A stretch of 64,000 nucleotides of DNA. Source: Sulfuricurvum sp. GTDB taxonomy: Bacteria > Campylobacterota > Campylobacteria > Campylobacterales > Sulfurimonadaceae. The stretch spans positions 62,001 to 126,000 of the forward strand of contig JAQTTG010000001.1 of assembly GCA_028710885.1 (NCBI GenBank), read 5' to 3'. The notes beneath the pieces are model-generated. The model was not told where the DNA came from. It made no database searches and worked only from the letters and a program-made list of their open reading frames with translations. Below, one piece after another: positions 50,797 to 62,266 of this stretch. Each line of letters opens with the position of its first letter. The first letter of the stretch is position 1. Both the position numbers and the translations under genes were made by a program.

Positions 50797-52992
50797 TTAG
50801 ATAGATGCAATAATTTCGTTAAGTGTTGCACTAGGACGCATTGCAGCTGTTACTTTTGTGATATCAGGGTGGTAATAACCACCGATATCTTGAACTTTAC
50901 CTTCTACAGATAAAAGTTCTTCCATGATTTTAGCTTCATTTTCAACCAAAGATGCGGCTACTGAAGCAAATTTACTTGCAAGTTCTGCATCTGTTGTTTG
51001 CTCAGCCAATGCTTTTGCCCAGTATTGAGCCAAGAAAAAGTGACTTGCTTTGTTGTCCGGTTCACCCGCTTTACGTGATGGTTCTTTGCTATTATCCAAA
51101 TAAGCAGCATTTGCTTCATCAAGAGCTGCTGTAAGAGCAGTCAATTTGTTGTCATTTTTCGTTTTGTTAATGTGGCGAAGTGACTCAGCCAATGCCAAAA
51201 ACTCACCCAATGAATCCCAACGAAGGTGACCCTCGTTTACGAATTGCTCAACGTGTTTCGGTGCAGAGCCGCCTGCACCTGTTTCAAACAATCCTCCGCC
51301 TGCAAGAAGAGGAACGATAGAGAGCATTTTAGCCGATGTTCCAAGCTCAAGGATCGGGAACAAGTCAGTCAAATAGTCACGAAGAACGTTACCCGTTGCT
51401 GAAATCGTATTTTGACCCGCACGCACACGTTTCAATGAAAATGCCATAGCAATTTCTGGAGCCATGATATGGTACTCGATTCCACCTTTGTTAAACTCAG
51501 GAAGATATGCATTTACTTTTTTGATAATTTCCGCATCGTGAGCACGGTTTTCATCTAACCAAAATACTACCGGAACATTTTCGATCTCTGCACGCTCTAC
51601 TGCAAGACGTACCCAGTCTTTGATCGGCACATCTTTTGCACGAGACATACGCCAGATATCACCTTTCTCAACGTTAAAGCTCATCAACACGCCACTATCA
51701 TCAGCAACAGTGACAACACCGTCTTCGTGCATTTCAAACGTTGTTGGATGTGAGCCGTACTCTTCTGCTTTTTGCGCCATCAAACCGACATTTGACACTG
51801 AACCCATAGTGGTTACATCGAATTGTCCGTTTTTCTTACAATCTTCGATAATTTCCGAATACATTGTTGCATAACAACGATCTGGAATCGTTACAACACA
51901 TTGTTCTACTTTTCCTGCTGGATTCCACATTTTACCGCCATCACGTACCACAACCGGCAATGATGCATCGATGATCACGTCGTTTGACGCGTGAAGGTTG
52001 GTGATCCCTTTGTCTGAATCAACCATCGCCATAGCCGGTTGTGTCGGATAAACCGCCATGATAGCCGCTTCGATCTCCGCTTTTTTATCTGATGGTAATT
52101 TAGCCAGTTTTTTGTACAAATCGCCTAGACCGAGATTTGGGTTAACACCGATCTCTTTGAAATCTGCCGCGTATTTTTCAAATACGTCTTTGAAAAATAC
52201 AGAAACAGCATGACCGAACATAATCGGATCACTTACTTTCATCATCGTTGCTTTGAGATGGATCGACCAAAGGATATTTTTCTCTTTTGCTTCCGCGATC
52301 GCTTCTTCATAGAACGAACGAAGTGCTTTTGCACTCAAGAACGTACCATCAAGAACTTCACTGTCAACAGCGTTGATCTCTTTGAGCGTTTTTCCATTGA
52401 TTGCGATAACTATTTTACCGTCACCTTTTTTTGTGATTGATTGCTCATTCGCATAAAAATCACCGCTATTCATGTGAGCAACGCGAGTTTTTGAACCTTC
52501 ATCCCATGCACGAAGCTTGTGAGGATTCTTTTTAGCGAAATTTTTAACCGCAAGCGCCGCACGACGATCCGAGTTCCCTTCACGAAGAACCGGATTAACC
52601 GCAGAACCGAGACAGGTTGCATAACGTGCAAAAATCTCTTTTTCTTCGTCCGTTTGTGGCTCTTCAGGATAAGACGGAAGATCATACCCTTGAGATTGAA
52701 GCTCTTCAATACATGCTTTTAACTGTGGGATCGAAGCCGAAATGTTCGGAAGCTTAATGATGTTTCCATCAGGTTGAGTTGCGATAACACCTAATTCAGC
52801 CAAATTATCGGGGATACGCTGAGCGTCTGTCATTCTTTCAGGGAAAGTTGCGATAACACGACCTGCAAGCGAAATGTCACTTGTTGCAACTTCAACGCCT
52901 GCTGCTTGTGTGAATGCATTTACAATAGGAAGAAGCGAATATGTCGCCAATGCCGGTGCTTCATCAATTACTGACCAAATGATTTTTGCCAT
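50797..52992 (-). CDS. icd: Monomeric NADP-dependent isocitrate dehydrogenase
   Basis: 731 aa single-chain IDH, unrelated in length to the dimeric type: IIWSVIDEAPALATYSLLPIV at the start, LRAWDEGSKTRVAHMNSGDFY, IHLKATMMKVSDPIMFGH and LSIVPLLAGGGLFETGAGGSAPKHV. Interconverts isocitrate and 2-oxoglutarate with NADP(H). It is the substrate neighbour of the Oor enzyme but has its own terminator, hence a separate transcript. AGGAGA Shine-Dalgarno. Confidence 0.96.
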   Translation of the reverse strand: MAKIIWSVIDEAPALATYSLLPIVNAFTQAAGVEVATSDISLAGRVIATFPERMTDAQRIPDNLAELGVIATQPDGNIIKLPNISASIPQLKACIEELQSQGYDLPSYPEEPQTDEEKEIFARYATCLGSAVNPVLREGNSDRRAALAVKNFAKKNPHKLRAWDEGSKTRVAHMNSGDFYANEQSITKKGDGKIVIAINGKTLKEINAVDSEVLDGTFLSAKALRSFYEEAIAEAKEKNILWSIHLKATMMKVSDPIMFGHAVSVFFKDVFEKYAADFKEIGVNPNLGLGDLYKKLAKLPSDKKAEIEAAIMAVYPTQPAMAMVDSDKGITNLHASNDVIIDASLPVVVRDGGKMWNPAGKVEQCVVTIPDRCYATMYSEIIEDCKKNGQFDVTTMGSVSNVGLMAQKAEEYGSHPTTFEMHEDGVVTVADDSGVLMSFNVEKGDIWRMSRAKDVPIKDWVRLAVERAEIENVPVVFWLDENRAHDAEIIKKVNAYLPEFNKGGIEYHIMAPEIAMAFSLKRVRAGQNTISATGNVLRDYLTDLFPILELGTSAKMLSIVPLLAGGGLFETGAGGSAPKHVEQFVNEGHLRWDSLGEFLALAESLRHINKTKNDNKLTALTAALDEANAAYLDNSKEPSRKAGEPDNKASHFFLAQYWAKALAEQTTDAELASKFASVAASLVENEAKIMEELLSVEGKVQDIGGYYHPDITKVTAAMRPSATLNEIIASI

Positions 52993-53092
52993 CAGGTTCT
53001 CCTGTTATTTTTTTTATGTAAGCATCATAACACTTACCGCGAGATTTTTTATCTTTGCTCCTCTAAAGGAGATGAAAAGTTGCAAATATGTT

Positions 53093-54058
53093 TCATTTTG
53101 TAGCATTTAGTATGTTTTGATGGTGTGTAGAAAAGTAACTACTATAAATATGCTCACCATTTTTACCTCGTACGAAATAGAGGTAATTCGTATGTGAAGG
53201 ATAGAGTGCTGCTTTAATGGCATCTTTAGAAACATTACATACAGGATAGAGTGGTAAACCATAGTTTTTATACGTATTATAGGGAGTTTTATCAATTCTT
53301 ATTCTGTGTGCAGTAACCTTTTGATGTGAAAATTCCCCATAATTCAATGTGCCATCCATCTGTAAACGCATCTTTTGATGTAAGCGATTATCAATCACTG
53401 AGCTAACCATCGGCATATCTGCCAAAGAAGCAGCCTCTTTTTGTATTACAGATGCTTTTGTTACAATTCGTAACCAATTTTGATTTTCATAACTCTGTTT
53501 ATACTCATCTGCATATTTTTTCATTTTTCTATCAGATTCATTTAAAAGATAAATTATCAAGTCATTTTCGGATATTTCATTTGGAACACTGTAGGTATCA
53601 GGAACAAAATTCCCTTCCTTATAGCGAGCATGTAAAAGATAGGCTTTATTCAATGTATCAAAGTCAAGTGAAAGCTGATCGCTTAACTGGTGCAAAAAAA
53701 CGACTGTTGTTTCTCCTGGAATAAGTGTGATTTCCCTCATGGCCGCTTTTGCAGTTGTAAGTCTGTATAAATATTCAATACGATTCATTTTTTCATTTTT
53801 GATATCAATCCATCCCTGTTGCGGTTTTCCGATCAATCGCAAAATCAAAGCATCAATTGTATGAAGATTTACCCCTGCTTCTTGCAGGTGTGCTATACTT
53901 TTAAATACAGATCCTTGCGGTATATACACAATTTTTGGTGATGTAACGGTAGAAAATAGGTAGCTCATGAAAGAGACAATCACTACGATTATCATTCCTA
54001 AAACCCATCGAAGCATAGTTCTTTTTTTGGGCTTTATTTTTTTACTCGGTTTTTTCAT
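53093..54058 (-). CDS. mltG: Endolytic murein transglycosylase MltG
   Basis: 321 aa. Basic N-terminus, one membrane helix (about 18-38), LysM-like subdomain, and the YceG catalytic domain with the Glu in ASVIQKEAASLADMP, then VIDNRLHQKMRLQMDGTLNYG and TPYNTYKNYGLPLYPVCN. It terminates nascent glycan strands at the membrane. The first 31 codons overlap the divergent AsmA-like gene; starting at the internal ATG (54016) would shorten but not remove the overlap. Confidence 0.92.
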   Translation of the reverse strand: MKKPSKKIKPKKRTMLRWVLGMIIVVIVSFMSYLFSTVTSPKIVYIPQGSVFKSIAHLQEAGVNLHTIDALILRLIGKPQQGWIDIKNEKMNRIEYLYRLTTAKAAMREITLIPGETTVVFLHQLSDQLSLDFDTLNKAYLLHARYKEGNFVPDTYSVPNEISENDLIIYLLNESDRKMKKYADEYKQSYENQNWLRIVTKASVIQKEAASLADMPMVSSVIDNRLHQKMRLQMDGTLNYGEFSHQKVTAHRIRIDKTPYNTYKNYGLPLYPVCNVSKDAIKAALYPSHTNYLYFVRGKNGEHIYSSYFSTHHQNILNATK

Positions 54059-57000
54059 TTTTATCGCTTTGATAGAAGGTATTAAAATTAATCATTTGAC
54101 ATTTAATGGTGTCATTGTAGAGAAATTATATCTCAAATGGGACAATGCGCTCCTTATCAGTGCATCTAAAATTGATCTAAATAATCTCAAAAATAATAAT
54201 ACACCTATCACCCTAAAGCCTCTCTCTAAACTCCCTACACTTATAAAAGAAGCTCAACGTTGGGTCAAGCAAATCGATATTAATACTATTCAATATGATA
54301 ACATTAGTGTTTCTTTACATTATCTAAAAAATTCTTCCGGTGTTTTAACTATACAAAAAAGTATTTATAAATGGAATGGGACATTCTCACTGACACCAGA
54401 AGAATTTAATTTGACTGTACCTTCTTCTAGTTTTGAAGATGCAAATATTTCTGCGATACTAAGCATTAAACTTGCCGAACAAAAATTAAAGGCAAAAGTA
54501 TCAGTTCTCCTTCCTGATACCCCTGAAATTACTATTTTTGCATTAGGGAATAATGATACAATAGATTTAAATATCAAGACTCTTAAAGAATTAACTACAC
54601 TTAAACCACTGGTTCGATTATTAAAGATAGATACTGATATCGAACCTTGGATTGTTAAATATGCCAAAGCATCGTACTTTAGACTTAATTCATTAGAGGG
54701 TAAATTTCATTACGATCATCCCGAAGAGTTAATTCAGAATATACATGCAGATGCAACTGTTATCAGGGGTGAATATACATTTGCACAAGGGTTTGAACCA
54801 ATTAAATCACCTCAGATTAATCTGATTTTTGAAAATGGAAAACTCTATATTAGCCCAATAAATGGTACTTTCTATACACTTCCAACAGAAAAAAGTAATC
54901 TTAATATTGATTTTACTACTCCGCATACAATGTTAAATATTGCGATAAAAACCGCTAATGCAAGTTTAAATGATCCCATATTAAAGCTTTTGAATTTTTA
55001 TAAAATATATTTACCCATCAAACAAACAGTTGGAAGTTGTAATGTTGATCTCAATTTATCAGTCAATCTTTATACGTACGACACTACTGCAAAAGGTACT
55101 TTTATACCAAGCTCATCAGAACTTTTACTCGATCAAACTCCTCTTCGCTCCGAGGGAGGAATCGTTTATCTTGATAATTCAAAAGTTCTCTTTAAAAACT
55201 TTATTGCCCATTACGGAGAAAACGTTGCCAATGCAGAAGTGAATGGTCAATATGATGCTTCGAATAAACATGGCAATGTTATGATTGATGCATACGAAGT
55301 TATTCCTGACAAAAAACATCTTTATCTTTATAATCGATTTCAGCCACTGCATGTAATATATACCATTTCCCCTACTGGTGACAGTTTAGAGGTTATGCCA
55401 TCTGTATGGAATTTTATAGGTGAAACACTCCATATTGACTCGTTTAGTGCTCCATTTGATTATCACAATGCAACTGCGTCTATTCAAGCGGTTGGTTTTA
55501 ATCTATCAGACAAAATCCATGGAAAAATCAATGCAATTTTCAACGGATCAAAAAAAAATACATCCGTACAGATTCATCTGAATGATTTTGATCATGAAGG
55601 AATTAAGCTCATTAGCTCACCCTTTACATTAAATCTACAATACAATCAAGACAATTTGATATTAAGCACATCAGATACTTCGTCGTGGATTATTCATCAA
55701 CTGCCTACTCTTATATCCCCATTTAGTGCAACATTAATTCATGATAATCTTGCATTTGAAAATATTGAAATTGTTTTAGGTGATCTTCTCAAAGGAAACT
55801 TTTCAGGTCAATATCACTTGAATACTCAAAAAGGGACAATTCAACTGAATAATATGCTCCCCATTAATCCAAAAATGCAACCCATAATTGATGCAAAAAC
55901 ATCATTAGTTTTATCACTGGATGCCTCAAATAATGAATTAATATTGGACTCAGAAGCTTTAAATGGACGTTTTGCAACCATGGAAAATGGATGGAAAATT
56001 TCTTTAAATGATATATCTTTGCTTGCAAATAAGTCCCCTATTTTACGTAGATATAATATTGATAAGGGAAATTTAAATATCTATTATACGGGTGAAAGTT
56101 CACGTTATACGTTTGATGGAATCATAAACTACCCCTATGCACTAATGATTATTAATAATCAACCAATTTCACTTTATCGTTTTAGCGGCACATCCCAAGA
56201 GGGAAAATCAACAATACGCGTCAACAACAGGCTATTAATCAGTAGGACAGAAAAAGAAATCGATATTAAAGCTAATAATACAGGTATAAATTTACCTCAA
56301 TTTATAAAATTTCTTTCCGTTCATAAACCAGATACCAAATCTACATCTGAAGCATCTACTAATGACTCATTACCTGTACGTATTCATGCTGCCAATACCT
56401 ACTTATATCTCATGAAAGATCGGAAAATAGTAGCCGATAATTTTGATGCTTTATTACAAGATGACACTATGGATGCTTCCTTGCAGCATATGGGTGGTTC
56501 AGCCGTTTTAAAAATTAGAAAAGGTCTATTTTACATAGACGGATATGATTTTAATGATAAATTTATGGAGCATTTATTTACTTTGAGTGATTTTATCGGT
56601 GGAAAATTTTCATTCGAAGCGAAAGGTGAATTTGAATCTTTTGATGGAATTATGCGTGTCGAAAATACAATACTTAAAGATTATAAAGTACTGAATAATG
56701 TCTTAGCCTTTGTTAATACGATCCCATCCCTCACAACTTTTTCATTACCAAACTATAACACCAAAGGTCTTCCAGTAAAAGAAGGATATGCTCATTTTGC
56801 TTATCAAAACGATAATCTTCATGTTGATAATTTTACATTGAACTCACCCGAAATAAAAATATTCGGTCAAAGCAATGCAGACATGAAAAACCAAACATTG
56901 AATGGAGAACTTACCCTAAAAACAGATCTTGGTTCCAAACTGGGAAAAGTTCCAATGGTTGGTTATATCCTCTTTGGTGAGGATGGTTCGCTCTCGACCA

Positions 57001-57143
57001 CCGTTACACTTAGCGGTAAGCTTGATAATCCAAAAGTTGAAACGGCCATTGCAAAAGAGATTGTAACAGCCCCTTTTAATATTCTGAAACGGACACTGGT
57101 GTTTCCATTTTTATGGATGATGGATGATAAGAAAAAGAAGTAA
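53967..57143 (+). CDS. AsmA-like/YhdP-type giant envelope protein
   Basis: 1058 aa with one N-terminal membrane helix (SIVLFLGFIFLLGFFIFIAL) and a very long periplasmic part of repeating beta-strands typical of the AsmA/TamB/YhdP group (DUF3971 and AsmA_2). The C-terminal signature is ELTLKTDLGSKLGKVPMVGYILFG, then LDNPKVETAIAKEI and NILKRTLVFPF. Homologues bridge the periplasm and move phospholipids to the outer membrane. The start overlaps mltG head to head by 92 bp; an AGGTAG Shine-Dalgarno supports ATG 53967. Convergent with the ZIP gene across 5 bp. Confidence 0.83.
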   Translation: MKETITTIIIPKTHRSIVLFLGFIFLLGFFIFIALIEGIKINHLTFNGVIVEKLYLKWDNALLISASKIDLNNLKNNNTPITLKPLSKLPTLIKEAQRWVKQIDINTIQYDNISVSLHYLKNSSGVLTIQKSIYKWNGTFSLTPEEFNLTVPSSSFEDANISAILSIKLAEQKLKAKVSVLLPDTPEITIFALGNNDTIDLNIKTLKELTTLKPLVRLLKIDTDIEPWIVKYAKASYFRLNSLEGKFHYDHPEELIQNIHADATVIRGEYTFAQGFEPIKSPQINLIFENGKLYISPINGTFYTLPTEKSNLNIDFTTPHTMLNIAIKTANASLNDPILKLLNFYKIYLPIKQTVGSCNVDLNLSVNLYTYDTTAKGTFIPSSSELLLDQTPLRSEGGIVYLDNSKVLFKNFIAHYGENVANAEVNGQYDASNKHGNVMIDAYEVIPDKKHLYLYNRFQPLHVIYTISPTGDSLEVMPSVWNFIGETLHIDSFSAPFDYHNATASIQAVGFNLSDKIHGKINAIFNGSKKNTSVQIHLNDFDHEGIKLISSPFTLNLQYNQDNLILSTSDTSSWIIHQLPTLISPFSATLIHDNLAFENIEIVLGDLLKGNFSGQYHLNTQKGTIQLNNMLPINPKMQPIIDAKTSLVLSLDASNNELILDSEALNGRFATMENGWKISLNDISLLANKSPILRRYNIDKGNLNIYYTGESSRYTFDGIINYPYALMIINNQPISLYRFSGTSQEGKSTIRVNNRLLISRTEKEIDIKANNTGINLPQFIKFLSVHKPDTKSTSEASTNDSLPVRIHAANTYLYLMKDRKIVADNFDALLQDDTMDASLQHMGGSAVLKIRKGLFYIDGYDFNDKFMEHLFTLSDFIGGKFSFEAKGEFESFDGIMRVENTILKDYKVLNNVLAFVNTIPSLTTFSLPNYNTKGLPVKEGYAHFAYQNDNLHVDNFTLNSPEIKIFGQSNADMKNQTLNGELTLKTDLGSKLGKVPMVGYILFGEDGSLSTTVTLSGKLDNPKVETAIAKEIVTAPFNILKRTLVFPFLWMMDDKKKK

Positions 57144-57148
57144 CCTCG

Positions 57149-57865
57149 TTATTCCCCACTAAGTAGCTGAATAGACCAAAAAACGAGAAATCCTGCAAAG
57201 AGCCAAAGGGTCGAAGAGGGCTTCTCCTCGATCGTATGGGCTTCTACCAACAACTCATCCGTTACTAGATACAACAACGCGGCAACACCAAACGCGAGAA
57301 TCGCACTGATGACACTCGTCGATGCACCGGATAAGAGATAATTGCCCAACAGCGTACACGTGAGAACAATACCCGCCAATGCCACACTCATCAGAACAAC
57401 TCTCCACCCTTTTATTGTATTCGATACCAATGACAATCCCAAAAACAACAACTCAACCGACAATCCCAACGCTAAAATGAACCCCGTATTGCCTCCGGCG
57501 GCAAATCCGGCACCGATGATAAAACCATCCACAGATACATCGATAAACGTCGCAGCAATCAATCCGTAATTAAACGCATTGTCCCCTAGATGTTCAGTTT
57601 TTTCTTCCAGACGAATACTCCAGAGCTTCATGATATACATCATGATTCCGCCAAAAGTGAACGCACCGATAATAACCCATGTCGGAGCGTGTTCACGTCC
57701 AATTTCTGGTAAAACTTCAACCGCTAAAGCCGCCAAAACGACTCCGGCTGCAAAATGCTGTATTAAACTTCGCATTTGGTGCGACGGACTCCAATAGAGC
57801 GCCAAAAGACCACCTAAAGAAGCAACAATAGCCGGAATCAGCATTGAGATCCATGGAGACATCAT
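57149..57865 (-). CDS. ZIP-family divalent metal transporter
   Basis: 238 aa with about eight hydrophobic helices: an internal histidine-rich loop is short, the metal-site helices read FIDVSVDGFIIGAGFAAG and LGLSVELLFLGLSLV, where the usual H-x-x-x-E/H residues are replaced by Asp/Glu. It probably transports Zn2+, Fe2+ or related ions. Transcribed after lolE (7 bp gap). Confidence 0.85.
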   Translation of the reverse strand: MMSPWISMLIPAIVASLGGLLALYWSPSHQMRSLIQHFAAGVVLAALAVEVLPEIGREHAPTWVIIGAFTFGGIMMYIMKLWSIRLEEKTEHLGDNAFNYGLIAATFIDVSVDGFIIGAGFAAGGNTGFILALGLSVELLFLGLSLVSNTIKGWRVVLMSVALAGIVLTCTLLGNYLLSGASTSVISAILAFGVAALLYLVTDELLVEAHTIEEKPSSTLWLFAGFLVFWSIQLLSGE

Positions 57866-57872
57866 AAATCCT

Positions 57873-59069
57873 TTATTCGTTACGCAAAACAGTCAATACA
57901 TCTACTTCAGAAGCTTTCTTAGCCGGATACCAAGAAGATAGCAATACGATTACAAATGCACCGATAATGATCGAAAAGAAATCCATAATGCTCAAATCAA
58001 GCGGTAAATGAGCTGTTGGATAAACGTCAGTAGGAAGAGAAATGATATCAAAAGTTCCCAATACCCACATTCCTAGTAATCCAAAAATAGTCCCTGTTGT
58101 GATTCCAAGTGTGCCTATCACAATCCCTAAAATGAGAAATATCTTTTTTACCTCTTGTTTTGAGGCACCCAATGAAATCAAGAGGGCAATTTCACTGCGT
58201 CGATTCATCACAGTCATCAATAAAGAAGAGATAATATTGATTGCAGCGATTAAAATTATTAGCATCAAAACAATAAATAGTGATGTTTTTTCCATTTTTA
58301 ATGCTGAGAAAAAATTGCCGTTGTCTTCCCACCATCCACGAATTGAAACCGTATCCGGCAATACTGGAGCAATACGGGTAATATCTTTTTCAGGGTTTGG
58401 AGTATAGATGTGAATCCCGTCATAAAGGTTTTCAGGTATTCCTAAAATTCGTTGCAATGAATCAATAGTTGTATAGGAAAATCCTTTATCATAAGCACTT
58501 AACCCTGAATCAAATGTTGAAATGACATTCAAGCGTTTAATTTTAGGAGTTAATGCCAATCCACCCGGCTCCATCTCTGTAAATACATAAGTTAGTTTTT
58601 CACCCTTTTTAAGAAGAAATTCTTCATTTAATGTTTTACCAACCATTACTTGAAAGCCGTTTGGGATTCCTCCCTTTAGTCCTTCGGCGACAATGGAATT
58701 TACTTTAGCTTCTTGAGCAAAATCAACACCGAAAAGATATCCACCTTCCATTTGATCTCCACTGCGTGACAATACTGCAGAAGTGATATAAGGACTAAAT
58801 GAAAGTTCGGGAAATTTGTTCCGCAACTCATTAACCAAATCCGTATTGACTGTACCATAAAATTTAGGTTGGATTGTAAGAGGGTAGTTCATGACCGTGA
58901 GCTTTTTTTTGAACTCATTATCAAAACCGTTCATCAGTGCCATGGCAATGATTAGAACCATCACACCTAGAGCAATTCCGGAGAATGCGAGGAGCGCGGA
59001 GAGGAAAATAAAAGGCTGCTCTTTGTCAAAGCGCAAAAATCGTTTGACTAGATAAGAAACGATATTCAA
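57873..59069 (-). CDS. LolC/E-type lipoprotein-releasing ABC permease
   Basis: 398 aa with the N-terminal helix preceding a large MacB-like periplasmic domain (about 45-250) and three C-terminal helices with the FtsX fold ([25 protein letters not shown]). The N-terminus [31 protein letters not shown] is typical of Lol permeases (seen at residues 6-37). The ATPase LolD is not adjacent. lolA is 2.7 kb away, so the outer-membrane lipoprotein route is spread over this region. Confidence 0.88.
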   Translation of the reverse strand: MNIVSYLVKRFLRFDKEQPFIFLSALLAFSGIALGVMVLIIAMALMNGFDNEFKKKLTVMNYPLTIQPKFYGTVNTDLVNELRNKFPELSFSPYITSAVLSRSGDQMEGGYLFGVDFAQEAKVNSIVAEGLKGGIPNGFQVMVGKTLNEEFLLKKGEKLTYVFTEMEPGGLALTPKIKRLNVISTFDSGLSAYDKGFSYTTIDSLQRILGIPENLYDGIHIYTPNPEKDITRIAPVLPDTVSIRGWWEDNGNFFSALKMEKTSLFIVLMLIILIAAINIISSLLMTVMNRRSEIALLISLGASKQEVKKIFLILGIVIGTLGITTGTIFGLLGMWVLGTFDIISLPTDVYPTAHLPLDLSIMDFFSIIIGAFVIVLLSSWYPAKKASEVDVLTVLRNE

Positions 59070-61633
59070 GAGGCAAATACCCCTTTTTTAGGTCCTGATT
59101 TGCCACAACAGTTTTTATATTTAAGTCCACTTCCGCATGGGCAGTCATCATTACGAGATATTTTTTTATCTTCTGCTTCACTATCATGATGATTAAGACT
59201 CATTTGATAGGCTTCTTGTTTTTTCTCAATTTCCAACTGACGCGCAAATGCTTCAGCCTCTTCTTCAGCACTATCAACTCTAAAACGGATTACGTGAAGT
59301 GTTTTGATCGTGTCGTATTTAATGGTTTCAACTAACTCACTAAAAAGGTTAAAACTCTCTTTTTTATATTCAACCAACGGATCTTTTTGATTATACGCAC
59401 GCAGTCGAATACCGGTTTTCATACTGTCCATTTGATACAGATGTTCACGCCAAGCTGTATCTAACGTTTTTAGATAAATTTCCCGTTCTATCTCATTTCT
59501 CAGTTTATCGTCAACAACCGACATTTTTTCGTCATATTCAGATTTGAGATAATTTAATAATACTTCACGAATCGATTCTGCACTTTTTTCACTGAAAATT
59601 GCGCTATCAACATCTCCATTTATCTCTTCTTTTAGTGTCAATACCAAACGTTCAAGATCAATCTCATCCTCTGAAATACCATCAAAAATGCCGCAAAAAG
59701 CTAATGTTCGTTCTACATATTCCTTACGTATAGTATCTATTTTATCAGCTATTTGATAAGAAGGATCAAGCAATTCACCACGGAATTTATAAACAATTTT
59801 ACGTTGTTCGTTGGCAACATCATCGTATTCCACAATGTGTTTACGACCTTCAAAATGCATATTTTCGACTTTTTTCTGCGCTTTCTCTACTGCACGTGTT
59901 ACCATAGTCGATTCGATGTATTCACCATCTTCAACGCCTAAACGTTCCATAATCGATTTGATTTTATCGGAGCCAAAAATACGGAGCAGATTGTCTTCGA
60001 GGGAAAGGTAAAACTGACTTGTTCCCGGATCACCCTGACGACCGGCACGTCCTCGAAGCTGATTATCAATACGACGATTCTCATGACGTTCAGTTCCAAG
60101 GATATATAGACCTCCAAGTTCTTTAATCTCATCGCTTACTTTAATATCAACCCCGCGTCCTGCCATATTGGTAGCAATGGTTACTGCACCTTTTTGACCG
60201 GCATTTTTAATAATTTCACCCTCTTGTGTATGGTTTTTAGCATTCAACACCGTATGAGGAATTTTTTCACTTTTTATTAGTTCATGAAGTTTTTCAGATT
60301 TTTCAATCGAAGCCGTACCGATCAATACAGGCTGTCCTTTAGCATGCAATTCTTTAATTTTTGCAATAACTGCCGTAAATTTTTCTGCTTCAGTTTTGTA
60401 AATCAAGTCATTATGGTCTTGACGAATAACTGGAACATTGGTCGGAATAGAGATAACCTCAAGATTATAAATCTGAGCGAACTCTGTTGCTTCTGTTTGT
60501 GCTGTACCAGTCATACCGCCAATTTTTTTATACATGCGAAAATAGTTTTGGTACGTAATATCAGCCAGTGTTTGCGTCTCTTCTTTGATGATGACACCCT
60601 CTTTGGCTTCCAATGCCTGATGAAGCCCTTCTGAATAGCGGCGCCCTTCCGAAAGACGTCCGGTAAATTCATCAACGATAACGATTTGTCCCTCTTGGAT
60701 GACGTAGTCGACATCGATCTCAAAAATATAGTTCGATTTAAGTGCCTGATCGAGGTGATGCGAAAGGGCTGAATTTTCGATACTGTAGAGGTTATCAACA
60801 CCGAAAAGCTCTTCGGCACGTCCAATCCCTTCTTCAGTGATGAGGATAAGGCGGTCTTTTTCATCAACGGTAAAATGCTCGTCTTTTACCAATGCTTTGG
60901 CTACGGCATCGGCACGGGTATAGTTTTCGAGCGTACGATTTGTCGGACCGGAAATAATAAGTGGCGTCCGTGCTTCGTCAATCAAAATCGAATCGACCTC
61001 ATCAACAATAACGTATGCATGAGAACGCTGAACCATATGTTCTTTTGTGTAAGTCATATTGTCGCGAAGATAATCAAATCCAAATTCATTATTGGTACCA
61101 TAGGTAATGTCAGCCGCATATTGCAGACGTTTATCAGACGGATTGTAGCCCCCTTCTAACACGATCCCCGTCTCATATCCTAAAAAAGCATAAAGAGCTG
61201 ACATTTGTGTACCGTCACGCTCTGCCAAATAATCATTGACAGTAACAACATGCACACCCTCACCGGTCATAGCATTTAAAACAACAGGCAAAGTAGCAAC
61301 GAGAGTTTTACCCTCCCCTGTTTTCATCTCAGCAATTCGTCCTTCATGTAAAACCATACCACCAATGAGCTGAACGTCAAAATGACGCATTCCCAGTACA
61401 CGTTTACTCGCTTCACGTGTAATTGCAAACGAATCTACCAAAACATCATTAACAGTGTTAGAACCGCTGCGAACACTTTCTCTGAGTTGTTGAAAAGTAT
61501 TTTGTAGCTCCTCATCGCTCATAGCGCTAAAATGAGGTTCACGTGCATTGATTAAGCCTACACGTTTAATATATTTTTTGATTTCACGATCGTTTTTTGT
61601 ACCAAAAATTTTTCCGACGAGTGATAGGAGCAT
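59066..61633 (-). CDS. secA: Protein translocase ATPase SecA
   Basis: Motor of Sec export, 855 aa. Walker A in [19 protein letters not shown]-like [19 protein letters not shown], helicase motif [15 protein letters not shown], and the C-terminal zinc-binding tail [13 protein letters not shown] for SecB/phospholipid contact. Overlaps lolE by 4 bp. Confidence 0.97.
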   Translation of the reverse strand: MLLSLVGKIFGTKNDREIKKYIKRVGLINAREPHFSAMSDEELQNTFQQLRESVRSGSNTVNDVLVDSFAITREASKRVLGMRHFDVQLIGGMVLHEGRIAEMKTGEGKTLVATLPVVLNAMTGEGVHVVTVNDYLAERDGTQMSALYAFLGYETGIVLEGGYNPSDKRLQYAADITYGTNNEFGFDYLRDNMTYTKEHMVQRSHAYVIVDEVDSILIDEARTPLIISGPTNRTLENYTRADAVAKALVKDEHFTVDEKDRLILITEEGIGRAEELFGVDNLYSIENSALSHHLDQALKSNYIFEIDVDYVIQEGQIVIVDEFTGRLSEGRRYSEGLHQALEAKEGVIIKEETQTLADITYQNYFRMYKKIGGMTGTAQTEATEFAQIYNLEVISIPTNVPVIRQDHNDLIYKTEAEKFTAVIAKIKELHAKGQPVLIGTASIEKSEKLHELIKSEKIPHTVLNAKNHTQEGEIIKNAGQKGAVTIATNMAGRGVDIKVSDEIKELGGLYILGTERHENRRIDNQLRGRAGRQGDPGTSQFYLSLEDNLLRIFGSDKIKSIMERLGVEDGEYIESTMVTRAVEKAQKKVENMHFEGRKHIVEYDDVANEQRKIVYKFRGELLDPSYQIADKIDTIRKEYVERTLAFCGIFDGISEDEIDLERLVLTLKEEINGDVDSAIFSEKSAESIREVLLNYLKSEYDEKMSVVDDKLRNEIEREIYLKTLDTAWREHLYQMDSMKTGIRLRAYNQKDPLVEYKKESFNLFSELVETIKYDTIKTLHVIRFRVDSAEEEAEAFARQLEIEKKQEAYQMSLNHHDSEAEDKKISRNDDCPCGSGLKYKNCCGKSGPKKGVFAS

Positions 61634-61716
61634 TAGAAGCCTTCATTATGAACAGTATTGAAAAAGTCGCAGATTTTAGCATACGAAATCTATTGTTTTG
61701 GTTAATGAGCATAGGA

Positions 61717-61722
61717 TACAAT
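61717..61722 (+). promoter_or_regulatory. Candidate -10 box of lolA
   Basis: TACAAT in AGGATACAATGTC, 28 nt before the GTG start. Confidence 0.4.
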
Positions 61723-61750
61723 GTCATAATTCATCATTCAAGGATATTAT

Positions 61751-62266
61751 GTGCGATTTTTACCACTTTATTTTTTAATCACTCTCTCACTCTTTGCTTC
61801 CCCAAAGGAGTTGAATTCGTTTAATTCAAAATTTGTTCAAACGATTATTGATGATAATGGCAAAAAAATCACCTATCAGGGTGAGTTATGGGCGATGAAG
61901 CCACAAAATGCATTATGGCTTTACCAAAAACCTATCCAAAAAAGTGTTTATATCAATGGAAAAAAGCTTACTGTCATTGAACCGCAAATCGAGCAAGTAA
62001 CCCTACGAACGCTCGGAGATGAGATTGATTTCCTGGAAATTATCAAAAAAGCAAAATCTCTCGATGGTTCTCACTATAGCGCTATCGTCAATTCACAAAA
62101 CTATATTATTGATTTTAAAAATGAAATCCTCTCATCCATCAGTTACAAAGACAATTTTGATAATAAAGTCAATATCCAATTTACTAATCCAGTACAAAAC
62201 AAATCGATCGAATCGAGCCGATTTAAAGCGACTATACCTTCTGAGTTTGATATCATTAAAGATTAA
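61751..62266 (+). CDS. lolA: Outer-membrane lipoprotein carrier LolA
   Basis: 171 aa starting with GTG behind an AAGGATATT Shine-Dalgarno. Signal peptide (FLPLYFLITLSLFA), then the LolA fold: FNSKFVQTIIDDNGKKITYQGELWAMKPQNALWLY (residues 23-57) and later LDGSHYSAIV. It shuttles lipoproteins from the Lol permease across the periplasm. Divergent from secA. A GATACAAT -10 box stands about 30 nt upstream. Confidence 0.86.
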   Translation: MRFLPLYFLITLSLFASPKELNSFNSKFVQTIIDDNGKKITYQGELWAMKPQNALWLYQKPIQKSVYINGKKLTVIEPQIEQVTLRTLGDEIDFLEIIKKAKSLDGSHYSAIVNSQNYIIDFKNEILSSISYKDNFDNKVNIQFTNPVQNKSIESSRFKATIPSEFDIIKD

